A stretch of DNA of 64,000 nt, taken from assembly GCF_003945545.1 (NCBI RefSeq), contig NZ_CP029617.1, forward strand, positions 1,403,001 through 1,467,000, in the 5' to 3' direction. Below the pieces are notes generated by a model that made no database searches, had not been told where the DNA came from, and saw only the letters and a list, made by a program, of their open reading frames with translations. Both the position numbers and the translations under genes were made by a program. This DNA is from Streptomyces sp. WAC 01529 (GTDB lineage Bacteria; Actinomycetota; Actinomycetes; Streptomycetales; Streptomycetaceae). Positions 1 to 11,368 of the stretch are shown in pieces (positions within the stretch are counted from its first letter, which is position 1; every line of letters begins with the position of its first letter).

Positions 1-1239
<1,239 letters not shown>

Positions 1240-1258
1240 GAACACACTCCCGTGTCTA

Positions 1259-1300
1259 CGCAGGTCAGCCGGGCGTCACGCGACGCCCGGCTGACCTGCG
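1259..1300 (-). terminator. Strong hairpin after the SDR gene
   Basis: Perfect 19-bp inverted repeat (1259-1277 and 1282-1300) with a 4-nt ACGC loop. It lies between the SDR stop (1340) and the HAD start (1239), both on the minus strand. There is no clear U-tract, which is usual for Streptomyces terminators. It probably ends the glnA-aldehyde dehydrogenase-SDR transcript. Confidence 0.7.
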
Positions 1301-1339
1301 GGTGGCCGCTGGGTGAACTGCGCGGAGGTGCGGCAGGGA

Positions 1340-2119
1340 CTACACCGGGGTGACGTACGCCCCGGAGATACCGCCGTCGACGAGGAAGTCGGTGGCGTTC
1401 ACGAACGAGGAGTCGTCGCTGGCGAGGAACGCCACCGCGGCGGCCATCTCCTCGGCCTCGGCGAAGCGGCCCACGGGGATGTGCACGAGGCGGCGGGCGG
1501 CGCGCTCGGGGTCCTTGGCGAACAGCTCCTGGAGGAGGGGGGTGTTGACCGGGCCGGGGCAGAGCGCGTTGACGCGGATGCCCTCGCGGGCGAACTGCAC
1601 GCCCAGCTCGCGGGACATGGCGAGGACGCCGCCCTTGGACGCGGTGTAGGAGATCTGCGAGGTCGCCGCGCCCATCCGCGCCACGAAGGAGGCGGTGTTG
1701 ATGATCGAGCCCTTGCCCTGGCGCCGCATGTAGGGGATGGCGGCCTTGCAGCAGAGGTAGACGGAGGTGAGGTTGACCTCCTGTACGCGCTTCCAGGCCT
1801 CCAGGCCCGTGTCCAGGATGGAGTCGTCGTCGGGCGGGGAGATGCCCGCGTTGTTGAAGGCGATGTCGACGGAGCCGTAGGTGTCGAAGGCCGTCTTGAA
1901 GAGCGCCTCGACCTCCTCGGCGTCGGTGACGTCGACCTTCACGAAGGTCCCGCCGACCTCGTCGGCGGCGGCCTTGCCCGCGCTCTCGTCGATGTCGCCG
2001 CAGACGACGTGGGCGCCCTCGGAGGCGAGGCGGCGCGCGGCGGCGAGGCCGATGCCGCTGCCGGCGCCGGTGATGACGGCGGTGCGGCCGACGAGGCGGC
2101 GGCAGATGTTCTCTGACAT
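1340..2119 (-). CDS. Short-chain dehydrogenase/reductase in the ethanolamine-type operon
   Basis: 259-residue classical SDR. It shows the Rossmann TGAGSGIG motif (17-24), NNAG (89-92), catalytic Ser144 and Tyr158-x3-Lys162, and the PGPVNTP segment after strand beta-6. GDID at 41-44 after beta-2 puts an acidic residue where NAD(H) is usually selected. It starts 5 nt after the aldehyde dehydrogenase stop and so is the third gene of a minus-strand operon with glnA4. By context it could oxidise the hydroxyl of gamma-glutamylethanolamide to the aldehyde that the neighbouring dehydrogenase uses. That role is inference; sequence alone supports only a generic SDR. Confidence 0.85.
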   Translation of the reverse strand: MSENICRRLVGRTAVITGAGSGIGLAAARRLASEGAHVVCGDIDESAGKAAADEVGGTFVKVDVTDAEEVEALFKTAFDTYGSVDIAFNNAGISPPDDDSILDTGLEAWKRVQEVNLTSVYLCCKAAIPYMRRQGKGSIINTASFVARMGAATSQISYTASKGGVLAMSRELGVQFAREGIRVNALCPGPVNTPLLQELFAKDPERAARRLVHIPVGRFAEAEEMAAAVAFLASDDSSFVNATDFLVDGGISGAYVTPV

Positions 2120-2124
2120 GGGGT

Positions 2125-3504
2125 TCAGGCCTCCGTGCTGATGAAGACGTTCTTGGTTTCCGTGAACGCGGCGAGCGCGTCCGGGCCCAGCTCACGGCCG
2201 AGGCCGGACTGCTTGTAACCGCCGAAGGGGGTCCAATAGCGCACGCTGGAGTGCGAGTTGACGGAGAGGTTCCCGGCCTGGACGGCCTCGGAGACCCGCA
2301 GCGCCCGGCCCACGTCCCGGGTCCAGATCGAGCCGGACAGGCCGTACGGCGAGGCGTTCGCGAGGCGGATCGCGTCCTGTTCGTCGGTGAAGGGCAGCAG
2401 CACCGCCACGGGGCCGAAGATCTCCTCGACGGCCGCGGGCGAGTCGGGCCGCTCACCGGTCAGGACGGTCGGCGGGAACCAGAAGCCGGGCCCGGTCGGG
2501 GCGGTGCCCCGGATGCCGGGCGCGTCGGCGGGCACCAGCTTCGTCACGTTCTCGAGCTGACGGCGGGAGATCAGCGGGCCCATCTGCGTCTTCTCGTCCC
2601 GCGGGTCGCCCACGACGACCTTGCCGAGCGCCTCGGTGAGCAGCGCCGCGACCTCGTCGTACACCGATTCCTGTACGAGGACGCGGGTGCGGGCGCAGCA
2701 GTCCTGGCCGGAGTTGTCGAGGAAGGAGAAGGGGTCGGCTGCCGCCTTCAGGTCGGCGTCGGCGAAGACGATGTTGGGGCTCTTGCCGCCGAGTTCGAGG
2801 GTGAGGCGCTTGACCTGTGCCGCGCAGCGCTCCATGATCTCGCGGCCGGTGCGCGTGGAGCCGGTGAAGACGATCTTCGCGACGTCGGGGTGGTCGACCA
2901 GGGCGCGGCCCGTGATGTGGCCGTGGCCCGGCAGCACCTGGAGGACGCCCTCGGGCAGTCCGGCCTCCAGGGCCAGCTCGGCGAGTCTGAGCGCGGTGAG
3001 CGGGGTGGTCTCGGCGGGCTTGAGCAGGACGGCGTTGCCCGCGGCGAGCGCGGGGGCGAACCCCCAGGCGGCGATGGGCATCGGGAAGTTCCAGGGGGCG
3101 ATGACGCCGACCACGCCGAGCGGTTCGCGGAAGGTGACGTTCCAGCCGCCGGGTACGGGGATCTGCTGGCCGGTGAGGCGCTCGGCGCCGCCGGCCGCGT
3201 ACAGGAGCAGGTCCCGGACGTTGCCCGCCTCCCAGCGGGCGTTGCCGGGCAGATGGCCGGCCTCGCGCACTTCGAGGTCGGCCAGTTCCTCGGTGTGGCC
3301 GTCGACCGTGTCGGCGAAGCGGCGCAGGAGCCGGGCGCGGTCCGCGGGGGCGACGGCCGCCCACGCCCGCTGGGCGCTCACGGCCCGCTCGACGGCGCGG
3401 CGCACGTCGTCCGCGTCCGCGGCGGGGACGGTGGCGATGACCTCTTCCGTCGCCGGGTTCAGTACGTCGAGGTTCGCTTCTTCGGGGTTCGGTTCTTCGA
3501 GCAA
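2125..3504 (-). CDS. NAD(P)-dependent aldehyde dehydrogenase
   Basis: 459-residue ALDH-superfamily enzyme, slightly shorter than the usual 480-500. Visible landmarks are PWNFP and the KPAE cofactor site, FTGSTRTGR, LELGGKSP with the general-base Glu, NSGQDCC with the catalytic Cys, and EEIFGPV and PFGGYKQSG near the C-terminus. It starts 7 nt after glnA4 with a TTG at 3504, shortly after the glnA4 stop. Context suggests oxidation of a gamma-glutamylated aldehyde (from ethanolamine, or analogous to PuuC in putrescine use) to the acid. The substrate is inferred from neighbours, not from residues. Confidence 0.9.
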   Translation of the reverse strand: MLEEPNPEEANLDVLNPATEEVIATVPAADADDVRRAVERAVSAQRAWAAVAPADRARLLRRFADTVDGHTEELADLEVREAGHLPGNARWEAGNVRDLLLYAAGGAERLTGQQIPVPGGWNVTFREPLGVVGVIAPWNFPMPIAAWGFAPALAAGNAVLLKPAETTPLTALRLAELALEAGLPEGVLQVLPGHGHITGRALVDHPDVAKIVFTGSTRTGREIMERCAAQVKRLTLELGGKSPNIVFADADLKAAADPFSFLDNSGQDCCARTRVLVQESVYDEVAALLTEALGKVVVGDPRDEKTQMGPLISRRQLENVTKLVPADAPGIRGTAPTGPGFWFPPTVLTGERPDSPAAVEEIFGPVAVLLPFTDEQDAIRLANASPYGLSGSIWTRDVGRALRVSEAVQAGNLSVNSHSSVRYWTPFGGYKQSGLGRELGPDALAAFTETKNVFISTEA

Positions 3505-3511
3505 GGGTGCC

Positions 3512-4882
3512 TCACATGCGTTCGAAGGAGCGGCGCAGCTCCCAGTCGGTCACCGCGGAGTCGAAGGCTTCCAGCTCGACCCGCGCCATGTTGCGGTAGT
3601 GCGCGACCACCTCGTCGCCGAAGGCGGCCTTGGCGATGGGGCTGTTCTCCCACAGCTCGGCGGCCTCGCGCAGGGTGGTGGGGACGTGTTCGTACTCGCC
3701 GGTGTAGGCGTTTCCGGTGCACTCGTCCGGCAGTTCGAGCTTGTGCTCTATGCCGTACAGACCGGCGGCGACGAGGCCCGCGACGGCGAGGTAGGGGTTC
3801 ACGTCGCCGCCCGGCAGCCGGTTCTCGAAGCGCATCGAGCGGCCGTGGCCGACGACGCGGAGCGCGCAGGTGCGGTTGTCCAGGCCCCACGCGGCGGCGG
3901 TCGGCGCGAACGAGCCGGGCACGAACCGCTTGTAGGAGTTGATGTGGGGCGCGTAGAGGAGGGAGAAGTCGCGCAGCGCGGCGAGCTGGCCCGCGAGGAA
4001 GTGCCGCATGACGGGCGACATGCCGTCGGGGTCGTCCGCGCCGCCGGCCATGACGTTGGTGCCGTCGGCGTCCTGGAGCGAGAGGTGGATGTGACAGGAG
4101 TTGCCCTCGCGCTCGTTGACCTTGGCCATGAAGGTGAGCGAGACGCCCTCCTGGGCCGCGATCTCCTTGGCGCCCGTCTTGTAGATGGCGTGCTGGTCGC
4201 AGGTGACGAGGGCCTCGTCGTAGCGGAACACGATCTCGTGCTGGCCGGGGTTGCACTCGCCCTTGGCCGACTCGACGACGAGTCCGGCGGCCGCCATGTC
4301 GTTGCGGATGCGGCGCAGGAGCGGTTCGACGCGGCCGGTCCCGAGGACCGAGTAGTCGATGTTGTACTGGTTGGCCGGGGTGAGGTTCTTGTACCCGGCG
4401 TCCCAGGCCTGCTCGTAGGTGTCCTTGAAGACAATGAACTCCAGCTCGGTGCCGACGTGGGCGGTGTAGCCCAGTTCGGCGAGGCGGTCGAGCTGGCGGC
4501 GCAGGATCTGCCGGGGGGCGGCGACCACGGGTGAGGCGTCGCTCCAGGCCAGGTCCGCGACGAGCATCGCGGTGCCCTCGTTCCACGGGACGCGGCGCAG
4601 GGTGGACAGGTCGGGGTGCATGGCGAAGTCGCCGTAGCCGCGGTCCCAGGAGGACATCGCGTAGCCGTCGACGGTGTTCATCTCCGCGTCGACGGCGAGG
4701 AGGTAGTTGCAGCCCTCCGTGCCGTGTTCGAGGACGTCGTCGAGGAAGAAGCGGGCGGCGAACCGCTTGCCCTGGAGCCGCCCTTGCATATCGGGGAAGG
4801 CCAGGACGACAGTGTCGATCTCGCCGCTCGCGACGAGGGCCTTCAGCTCCTCGACGGTGAGCGGGGGTGTGCGGTCTGCCAC
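3512..4882 (-). CDS. glnA4: Glutamine synthetase-like gamma-glutamylethanolamide/polyamine synthetase (GlnA4 type)
   Basis: 456-residue glutamine synthetase-fold ligase. N-terminal beta-grasp region with VVLAFPDMQGRLQGKR, then the catalytic domain with GTELEFIVF, ECNPGQHEI, NSCHIHLS and the conserved RVVGHG and FENRLPGGDVNPY segments that bind ATP, metal and glutamate. Such proteins are not nitrogen-assimilating GSI; they ligate glutamate to amines. The S. coelicolor homologue at this position (SCO1613, GlnA4) is described as a gamma-glutamylethanolamide synthetase. The adjacent ethanolamine-type permease and gamma-glutamyl hydrolase genes support the same role here. Starts at GTG 4882 behind a perfect AGGAGG. 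It leads the operon glnA4-aldehyde dehydrogenase-SDR. Confidence 0.85.
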   Translation of the reverse strand: MADRTPPLTVEELKALVASGEIDTVVLAFPDMQGRLQGKRFAARFFLDDVLEHGTEGCNYLLAVDAEMNTVDGYAMSSWDRGYGDFAMHPDLSTLRRVPWNEGTAMLVADLAWSDASPVVAAPRQILRRQLDRLAELGYTAHVGTELEFIVFKDTYEQAWDAGYKNLTPANQYNIDYSVLGTGRVEPLLRRIRNDMAAAGLVVESAKGECNPGQHEIVFRYDEALVTCDQHAIYKTGAKEIAAQEGVSLTFMAKVNEREGNSCHIHLSLQDADGTNVMAGGADDPDGMSPVMRHFLAGQLAALRDFSLLYAPHINSYKRFVPGSFAPTAAAWGLDNRTCALRVVGHGRSMRFENRLPGGDVNPYLAVAGLVAAGLYGIEHKLELPDECTGNAYTGEYEHVPTTLREAAELWENSPIAKAAFGDEVVAHYRNMARVELEAFDSAVTDWELRRSFERM

Positions 4883-4957
4883 GGGAAATGCCTCCTTGGG
4901 TCAGCCGGGAGCCATAAGGTATTGCGGAGAACCTTTGCTTGGGAAGGGGGTACTGGC
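4883..4957. promoter_or_regulatory. Divergent promoter region of glnA4 and the FadR regulator
   Basis: 75-bp gap between divergent starts. It contains an imperfect dyad, AAGGT at 4916-4920 and ACCTT at 4931-4935, which could be the operator for the FadR-type regulator that starts at 4958. The dyad is short and unproven. Confidence 0.35.
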
Positions 4958-5716
4958 ATGTCGCACACGGAAGAGGGTGCCGCCCAGGGCGCCTCACCCG
5001 CGCCGGACGACGACCGGCTGACGCCAGTGCTGCGTCCGGTGCGGGCGGGCAACGGCTTCGAGGAGGCGCTGGAGCAGATCCTCCAGGTCGTCCGCCTCGG
5101 CCTGGTGCCCGGCGGTGAACGCCTGCCGTCGGAACGGGAGTTGGCCGACCGCCTCGGCATCAGCCGGGTGACGCTGCGGGAGGTTCTGAAGGTGCTCCAG
5201 GACCAGGGCCTGGTCGAGTCGCGGCGCGGACGGTACGGCGGCACGTTCGTACGGCCGCGTCCCGAGGCGTCGGGCGAGGACGAGCTGCGCCGCAGGGTCG
5301 CCGGGGTGGACGTGGAGGACGCGCTGCGCTTCCGCGAGGTCCTGGAGGTGGGCGCGGCCGGGCTCTGCGCGGCGCACGGCCTGGACGGCGAGCAGGCGGA
5401 CCGGCTGCGGGCGGCGCTGGCACACACGCACGACGCCCCGCTGTCGGAGTACCGCCGCCTGGACACCCTGCTGCACCTCACGCTCGCCGAGCTGTGCGGC
5501 TCCCCCACGCTGACGGCGCAGTACGCGGCGGTGCGGGCCACCGTGAACGACCTCCTGGACTGCATCCCGCTCCTGGTCCGCAATCTGGAACACTCGCAGC
5601 GCCAGCACGCCGTGATCGTCGAGGCGGTGCTCGACGGGGACGCGGACGGGGCGCGGGAGATGATGCGGGAGCACTGCGCGGGGACGGCGGCGCTGCTGCG
5701 GGGGTTCCTGAGCTGA
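4958..5716 (+). CDS. FadR-subfamily GntR transcriptional regulator
   Basis: 252-residue regulator. The winged-helix N-terminal domain has the GntR signature (GERLPSERELADRLGISR followed by VTLREVLKVLQDQGLV). The C-terminal all-helical FCD ligand domain has RFREVLEVG and the QHAVIVEAVLDGDADGAREMMREH-type region with metal-binding His residues. It is divergent from glnA4 and codirectional with the permease, so it most likely controls the amine-use genes in response to substrate or intermediate. ATG 4958 was chosen because AAGGGGG precedes it. An upstream in-frame ATG would run through the glnA4 promoter. Confidence 0.88.
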   Translation: MSHTEEGAAQGASPAPDDDRLTPVLRPVRAGNGFEEALEQILQVVRLGLVPGGERLPSERELADRLGISRVTLREVLKVLQDQGLVESRRGRYGGTFVRPRPEASGEDELRRRVAGVDVEDALRFREVLEVGAAGLCAAHGLDGEQADRLRAALAHTHDAPLSEYRRLDTLLHLTLAELCGSPTLTAQYAAVRATVNDLLDCIPLLVRNLEHSQRQHAVIVEAVLDGDADGAREMMREHCAGTAALLRGFLS

Positions 5717-5906
5717 GCACCGCTGACCTGAGCACCGCTGGGCCGTCGGCGCGGAGTCAGCCGGGGCCGGCGGCGTGAGGACCGCTTAACCATCGCGTAA
5801 CGCAAGGGTCTTGCTTTCTCGCGCCCCACACGGCAAAGGTATGGATCCGTTCCATTGGTCACCCCGCCGCCGAGCCAGAGTGTCGCCGCCGCATAGGAGC
5901 CGTGCC

Positions 5907-7352
<1,446 letters not shown>

Positions 7353-7416
7353 TGACCGGATGACCACCGGACGACCCCCGGACGACCCCCGGATCGGCAC
7401 GAAGAAGGAGAACAGA

Positions 7417-8103
7417 TTGAGCGCCAGGCCGCTGATCGGTGTCAGCACCTACCTGGAGTCGAAGGCGAGCTGGGGCGTGTGGGAGCTGCCCGCGGCCCTG
7501 CTGCCGGTGGGGTATCCGCGCCTGGTGCAGGCGGCGGGCGGCATCGCCGCGATGCTTCCGCCGGATGATCCGTCGTACGCGCGTTCTGTCGTCGCCCGCC
7601 TTGACGGCGTGGTGATCGCGGGCGGGCCCGATGTCGAGCCCGTGCGGTACGGGGCGGAGCGCGAGGCGCGCACCGGGCCGCCGGCGCGGGAGCGGGACGC
7701 GTGGGAACTGTCCCTGATCGAGGCGGCGTTGGAGTCGGGGACGCCGCTGCTCGGCATCTGCCGGGGCATGCAGCTGCTGAACGTGGCGCTCGGCGGGACG
7801 CTGATCCAGCATCTGGACGGGCACGCGGTCCGGCCGGGCGTCGTGGGCACCCACGCGGTGAAGCCGGTGCCGGGCACGCTCTACGAGTCGATCGTGCCGG
7901 ACGCGTCCACGGACGTACCGACGTACCACCACCAGGCGGTGGACCGCCTCGGCAGGAACCTCACGGTCTCGGCGTACGCGGAGGACGGCACGGTGGAGGC
8001 CATCGAACTGCCCTCGCCCGCCTGGGCGTTGGGCGTGCAGTGGCATCCGGAGATGGGAGAGGACACGCGCGTCATGGCCGCGCTGGTCGACTCCACGTCC
8101 TGA
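7417..8103 (+). CDS. Class-I glutamine amidotransferase-like gamma-glutamyl hydrolase (PuuD-like)
   Basis: 228-residue peptidase C26-type hydrolase. It shows the AGGPDVEP oxyanion region, the nucleophile elbow LGICRGMQLLN and the C-terminal QWHPE, giving the Cys-His-Glu triad. YHHQAV is also typical of gamma-glutamyl-GABA hydrolases. It would release glutamate from a gamma-glutamylated acid (gamma-glutamylglycine if the substrate is ethanolamine). TTG 7417 was preferred because GAAGGAG sits 8 nt upstream; an in-frame ATG at 7360 overlaps the transporter tail and has no such site. Likely cotranscribed with the permease. Confidence 0.85.
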   Translation: MSARPLIGVSTYLESKASWGVWELPAALLPVGYPRLVQAAGGIAAMLPPDDPSYARSVVARLDGVVIAGGPDVEPVRYGAEREARTGPPARERDAWELSLIEAALESGTPLLGICRGMQLLNVALGGTLIQHLDGHAVRPGVVGTHAVKPVPGTLYESIVPDASTDVPTYHHQAVDRLGRNLTVSAYAEDGTVEAIELPSPAWALGVQWHPEMGEDTRVMAALVDSTS

Positions 8104-8134
8104 ACGCGCCGGGACCGGGCGCCCGGCCCCCGGG

Positions 8135-8590
8135 TCACCCCTGCTCCGCCTCGCCCGCCGTGCGCGAGACGAGCCGCTCGTACCGCTGCCGGGCCGCCTG
8201 CGGCGTGCCGAGGCCGAGACCGAAGGCGATCTCCGGCCAGGTCATGCCGCGGCCCCGGGCCATCTGGAGCAGCCCGGTCTCCAGCTCGTCCATCTCGCCC
8301 CTGGCCATCGGCAGCAGGCTCAGCGCCGCCGTGATGTCGGCCCGGTCCACCTCGGGCTCGCCCTCGTCCGGCTTCGCGGCCCCACTGAGCAGAAACGCCA
8401 CGAGCCGCACCGCTTCGTGCGGCCCGAGCACGGTGGGGTGCACCTGCCGCCGCCGCTGCCGGTCGTCGGCGGCATGGCGCTCGGCGATCCGCATGAGCGA
8501 GGCGTACGCACGGTGGGCGCGGGCCTCTTCGGGGTGCGGGGGTGTAAAGGGGTCGCCGCCGGTCCGCCCGGCGTCGTCGGTGGTAGCCAT
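8135..8590 (-). CDS. Small helix-turn-helix-type DNA-binding protein
   Basis: 151-residue protein. The C-terminal segment GRGMTWPEIAFGLGLGTPQAARQRYERLV reads as a helix-turn-helix of the kind annotated simply as DNA-binding protein in Streptomyces. The middle is Ala/Glu-rich and helical; no ligand domain is visible. ATG 8590 was chosen because the sequence upstream of it loses typical coding character, although the ribosome site is weak. Its target is unknown. The stop lies 31 nt from the convergent hydrolase stop. Confidence 0.7.
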   Translation of the reverse strand: MATTDDAGRTGGDPFTPPHPEEARAHRAYASLMRIAERHAADDRQRRRQVHPTVLGPHEAVRLVAFLLSGAAKPDEGEPEVDRADITAALSLLPMARGEMDELETGLLQMARGRGMTWPEIAFGLGLGTPQAARQRYERLVSRTAGEAEQG

Positions 8591-8801
8591 GACGCCAGCA
8601 TGCCGCCGCGCACGACATGACGTCAACGCTCCGTTGTGAACACTTTGTTTGCTGCTCTGTCGAAGATCTGGGAGCACGATCGGCACTGAAGGGCTCGCCC
8701 GTGCCGTTGTGGACCCTGATCCGTCAGGTCACGCCCTGGTTCGCATCCGCCCGGAGCCGATCTCGGTCGACCGGAACCGGACCGGCTGCGCAAGCCCCCG
8801 C

Positions 8802-9167
8802 TCAGGGCACCAAAGTTCCCTGGTGGAAGTACAAGCGCCAGCCCGTCTCCGTCAGCCGCCACAGCGAGCTGCGCCATGCCCGGCGCCCTCCGTGGTCGGC
8901 GAAGTACGTCAAGTGGACGATGCCCGGAGCGAGTACGGTCCCGGACATCTCGCTGACCTCGACCGGCGGCTCGGGGTCCACTGAAGCGGCGCTGGTCACG
9001 GTGAGGATCGATGTCGCGTCCCAGCGCCTGCCGGACGCGCCGATCTCGGTGAAGTCCGGGTCCAGAAGCTCCGAGACCAGCTCGGGGGAGGCCCGCACCG
9101 CCGGGTCGAGAAGCCGCATCTCCGCCGCGATGGCCGCCTGCACGGCCCGCTCATCCTCGTCTGCCAT
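8802..9167 (-). CDS. NTF2-like (DUF4440-type) protein
   Basis: 121-residue soluble protein with the SnoaL/NTF2 cone-fold pattern: N-terminal helix AAIAAEMRLLDPAVRASPELVSELLDPDF-type region, FTEIGASGRRWD, then beta-strand segments TVLAPGIVHLTYFADHG and WRSSLWRLTETGWRLYFHQGT at the C-terminus. Family members are diverse and often of unknown function. It stands alone between a DNA-binding protein and a LysR regulator. The gap 8591-8801 (211 bp) shows nothing else I can support. Confidence 0.75.
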   Translation of the reverse strand: MADEDERAVQAAIAAEMRLLDPAVRASPELVSELLDPDFTEIGASGRRWDATSILTVTSAASVDPEPPVEVSEMSGTVLAPGIVHLTYFADHGGRRAWRSSLWRLTETGWRLYFHQGTLVP

Positions 9168-9201
9168 GCATGAATGCTAGAAAACCCGGGCCCCGGGCCG
9201 G

Positions 9202-10134
9202 TCACCGCGTCAACCCCAGCAGGTCCCTCCCCGGCCCCGACGGCCGATGCCCCGTCGGCCAGACCGCGCGCAGGGCCCGGCGCAGGCGGACGTCCTTCAG
9301 GGGGATCTCCACCAGGCGGCGCGCCGCCAGTTCCTCGCCCACCGCCAGTTCGCTCAGGACCGCGGGGCCCGCGCCGCTGACCGCGGAGGCCTTGACCGCC
9401 GTCGTGGAGGAGAGTTCGATCAGCGGGCGCGCCAGACCGCCGAGTGCCGTGTCCAGGACCTGGCGCGTGCCCGAGCCCTCCTCGCGCAGGATCAGCGGCG
9501 TCGCCGCCAGCTCCGCCGCGGCCAGCGGTTTCCCGCGCCGCGCCCAGGGGTGCCCGGGTGACGTGACGACGACCAGGCGGTCGTGGGCGATGACCACGTC
9601 GTCGAGGCCGGCCGGCACGGTGAGCCCCTCGACGAAGCCGAGGTCCGCCTCACCGGCCAGCAACCGGGCCGCCACGGCCGCCGAGTTGCCCGCGAGCAGC
9701 GACACCGCCGTGTCCGGCCGCTGGGTGCGCAGCGCGATCAGCCAGCCCGGCAGCAGGTACTCGGCGATCGTCATGCTCGCCGCGACCCGCAGCCGCGAGT
9801 CCCGCCGGTCGCGCAGCGCCTGCGCCCCCGCGTCGAAGGCCTCCGCCGCCTCCACGATCCGCCCCGCCCAGTCGGTGACGAGCGCCCCCGCGCCGGTGAG
9901 GCGCGAGCCGCGCGGCGACCGGTCGACGAGCGCGACACCGAGCTGGCGCTCCATGGCACGGACCCTGCTGCTCGCCGCGGGCTGCGTGATGCCCAGCTCC
10001 CGCGCGGCCCGCCCGAGGCTGCCGAGCCTGGCGACGGCCAGCAGCAGCTGGAGCGCCCCGAGGTCGGGGACGCGGTGCGCGAGCGGCACCTCCGCCGGGG
10101 CGGGCGTGGGAGCGGGAGAGGAGGGCTGACTCAT
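9202..10134 (-). CDS. LysR-family transcriptional regulator
   Basis: 310-residue LysR-type regulator. N-terminal winged helix: LGALQLLLAVARLGSLGRAA, ITQPAASSRVRAMERQLG, LVDRSPRGSRLTGAG. C-terminal periplasmic-binding-like effector domain contains RVAASMTIAEYLLPGWL and the EADLGFVEG motif. It is divergent from the TDT transporter gene 70 bp away, the usual arrangement of a LysR regulator and its target, so it probably controls that transporter. The effector is unknown. Confidence 0.9.
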   Translation of the reverse strand: MSQPSSPAPTPAPAEVPLAHRVPDLGALQLLLAVARLGSLGRAARELGITQPAASSRVRAMERQLGVALVDRSPRGSRLTGAGALVTDWAGRIVEAAEAFDAGAQALRDRRDSRLRVAASMTIAEYLLPGWLIALRTQRPDTAVSLLAGNSAAVAARLLAGEADLGFVEGLTVPAGLDDVVIAHDRLVVVTSPGHPWARRGKPLAAAELAATPLILREEGSGTRQVLDTALGGLARPLIELSSTTAVKASAVSGAGPAVLSELAVGEELAARRLVEIPLKDVRLRRALRAVWPTGHRPSGPGRDLLGLTR

Positions 10135-10204
10135 AAAGCCAGCTTATGTCCTCATAGGATCACGCTCCCTGGTGGGGAGCCTGTTCCCCTACGAGGGTGG
10201 ACCC

Positions 10205-11368
10205 ATGGTCACCGCCGCCCACCCAGTGCAGACACCCAGCCCCGCCCGGATACCCCACCCCGCCCGGGCCTCCCACGCCACCCCCTCGGCGCCCGGCACC
10301 CGCTTCCCCGCGCTCCGCCACCTCGGCCCCAACTGGTACGCGACCGTCATGGGCACCGCCATCATCGCCAACGCCGGCGCCACCCTCCCCTACCAGTTCA
10401 CCGGGCTGCGCACGGCCTGCACCGCCGTCTGGGCGCTCTCCCTCGTGATGCTCGCCGCGCTGCTCACCGCCCGCGCCGCGCACTGGGTCCACCACCGCGA
10501 CCAGGCCCGCGCCCACCTCCTCGACCCGGCAGTCGCACCCTTCTACGGCTGTCTGTCGATGGCGCTGCTCGCGGTCGGCGGCGGCGCGCTGCTCGTCGGC
10601 GCGGACTGGATCGGCACCGGCGCCGCCGTCGCGGTCGACGCCGTCCTGTTCACCCTCGGCACCGCCATCGGCCTCGCCGCGGCCGTCGTCATCCCGTATC
10701 TGATGGTGGTCCGCCACCGCATCACCGCCGACCAGGCCTCCCCCGTGTGGCTGCTGCCCGTGGTGGCCCCCATGGTGTCGGCCGCCCTCGGCCCGCTGCT
10801 CGTCCCGCACCTGCCCGCGGGCCAGGCCCGGCAGACGATGCTGTACGCGTGCTGCGCGATGTTCGGCCTGAGCCTGCTCGCCACCCTGGTCATGCTGCCG
10901 GTGATCTTCGCCCGCCTGCTGACCGCGGGCCCGCTGCCCACCGCGCTCACCCCCACCCTCTTCCTCGTGCTCGGCCCCCTCGGCCAGTCGACGACCGCCG
11001 CCAACAAGTTCGCGGACGTGGCGCCCGGCGTCGTACCCGCCCCGCTCGACCAGGGCTTTCTCGCCCTCGCCGTGCTCTACGGCGTACCGGTGACGGGCTT
11101 CGCCCTGCTGTGGCTGGCGCTGGCGCTCGCGATGGTGCGGCGCGCCCGGCGCGGTGGCATGGGTTTCGCGATGACCTGGTGGGCGTTCACCTTCCCCGTC
11201 GGCACCTGCGTGACGGGCGCCGAGGGCCTCGGCAAGCACACCGGCCTCCCGGCGTTCGACTGGCTCGCGGCCGGGCTCTACGCCTTCCTCGTCGCCGCCT
11301 GGGCCGTGGCGCTCGCCCACACCGTGCGCGGCCTCGTCACCGGCAGGCTGCTCGCAGCGCCGCGCTGA
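10205..11368 (+). CDS. TDT-family transporter (TehA/SLAC1-like)
   Basis: 387-residue membrane protein with about ten hydrophobic helices after a Pro/Ala-rich 45-residue N-terminus. LGPNWYATVMGTAIIANAG is the typical first helix of tellurite-resistance/dicarboxylate transporters; later segments such as MTWWAFTFPVGT also fit. Likely an anion or dicarboxylate channel in the plasma membrane. ATG 10205 follows GAGGGTGG; an upstream GTG at 10172 has less support. The 3' end overlaps the convergent metal-receptor gene by 32 bp. Confidence 0.8.
   Translation: MVTAAHPVQTPSPARIPHPARASHATPSAPGTRFPALRHLGPNWYATVMGTAIIANAGATLPYQFTGLRTACTAVWALSLVMLAALLTARAAHWVHHRDQARAHLLDPAVAPFYGCLSMALLAVGGGALLVGADWIGTGAAVAVDAVLFTLGTAIGLAAAVVIPYLMVVRHRITADQASPVWLLPVVAPMVSAALGPLLVPHLPAGQARQTMLYACCAMFGLSLLATLVMLPVIFARLLTAGPLPTALTPTLFLVLGPLGQSTTAANKFADVAPGVVPAPLDQGFLALAVLYGVPVTGFALLWLALALAMVRRARRGGMGFAMTWWAFTFPVGTCVTGAEGLGKHTGLPAFDWLAAGLYAFLVAAWAVALAHTVRGLVTGRLLAAPR

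Noticed and set aside
2251..3942. Long plus-strand open frame opposite the aldehyde dehydrogenase and glnA4 genes
   Set aside because: Low-complexity Gly/Arg/Val-rich translation with no motif; it is the shadow of well-supported minus-strand genes in GC-rich DNA.
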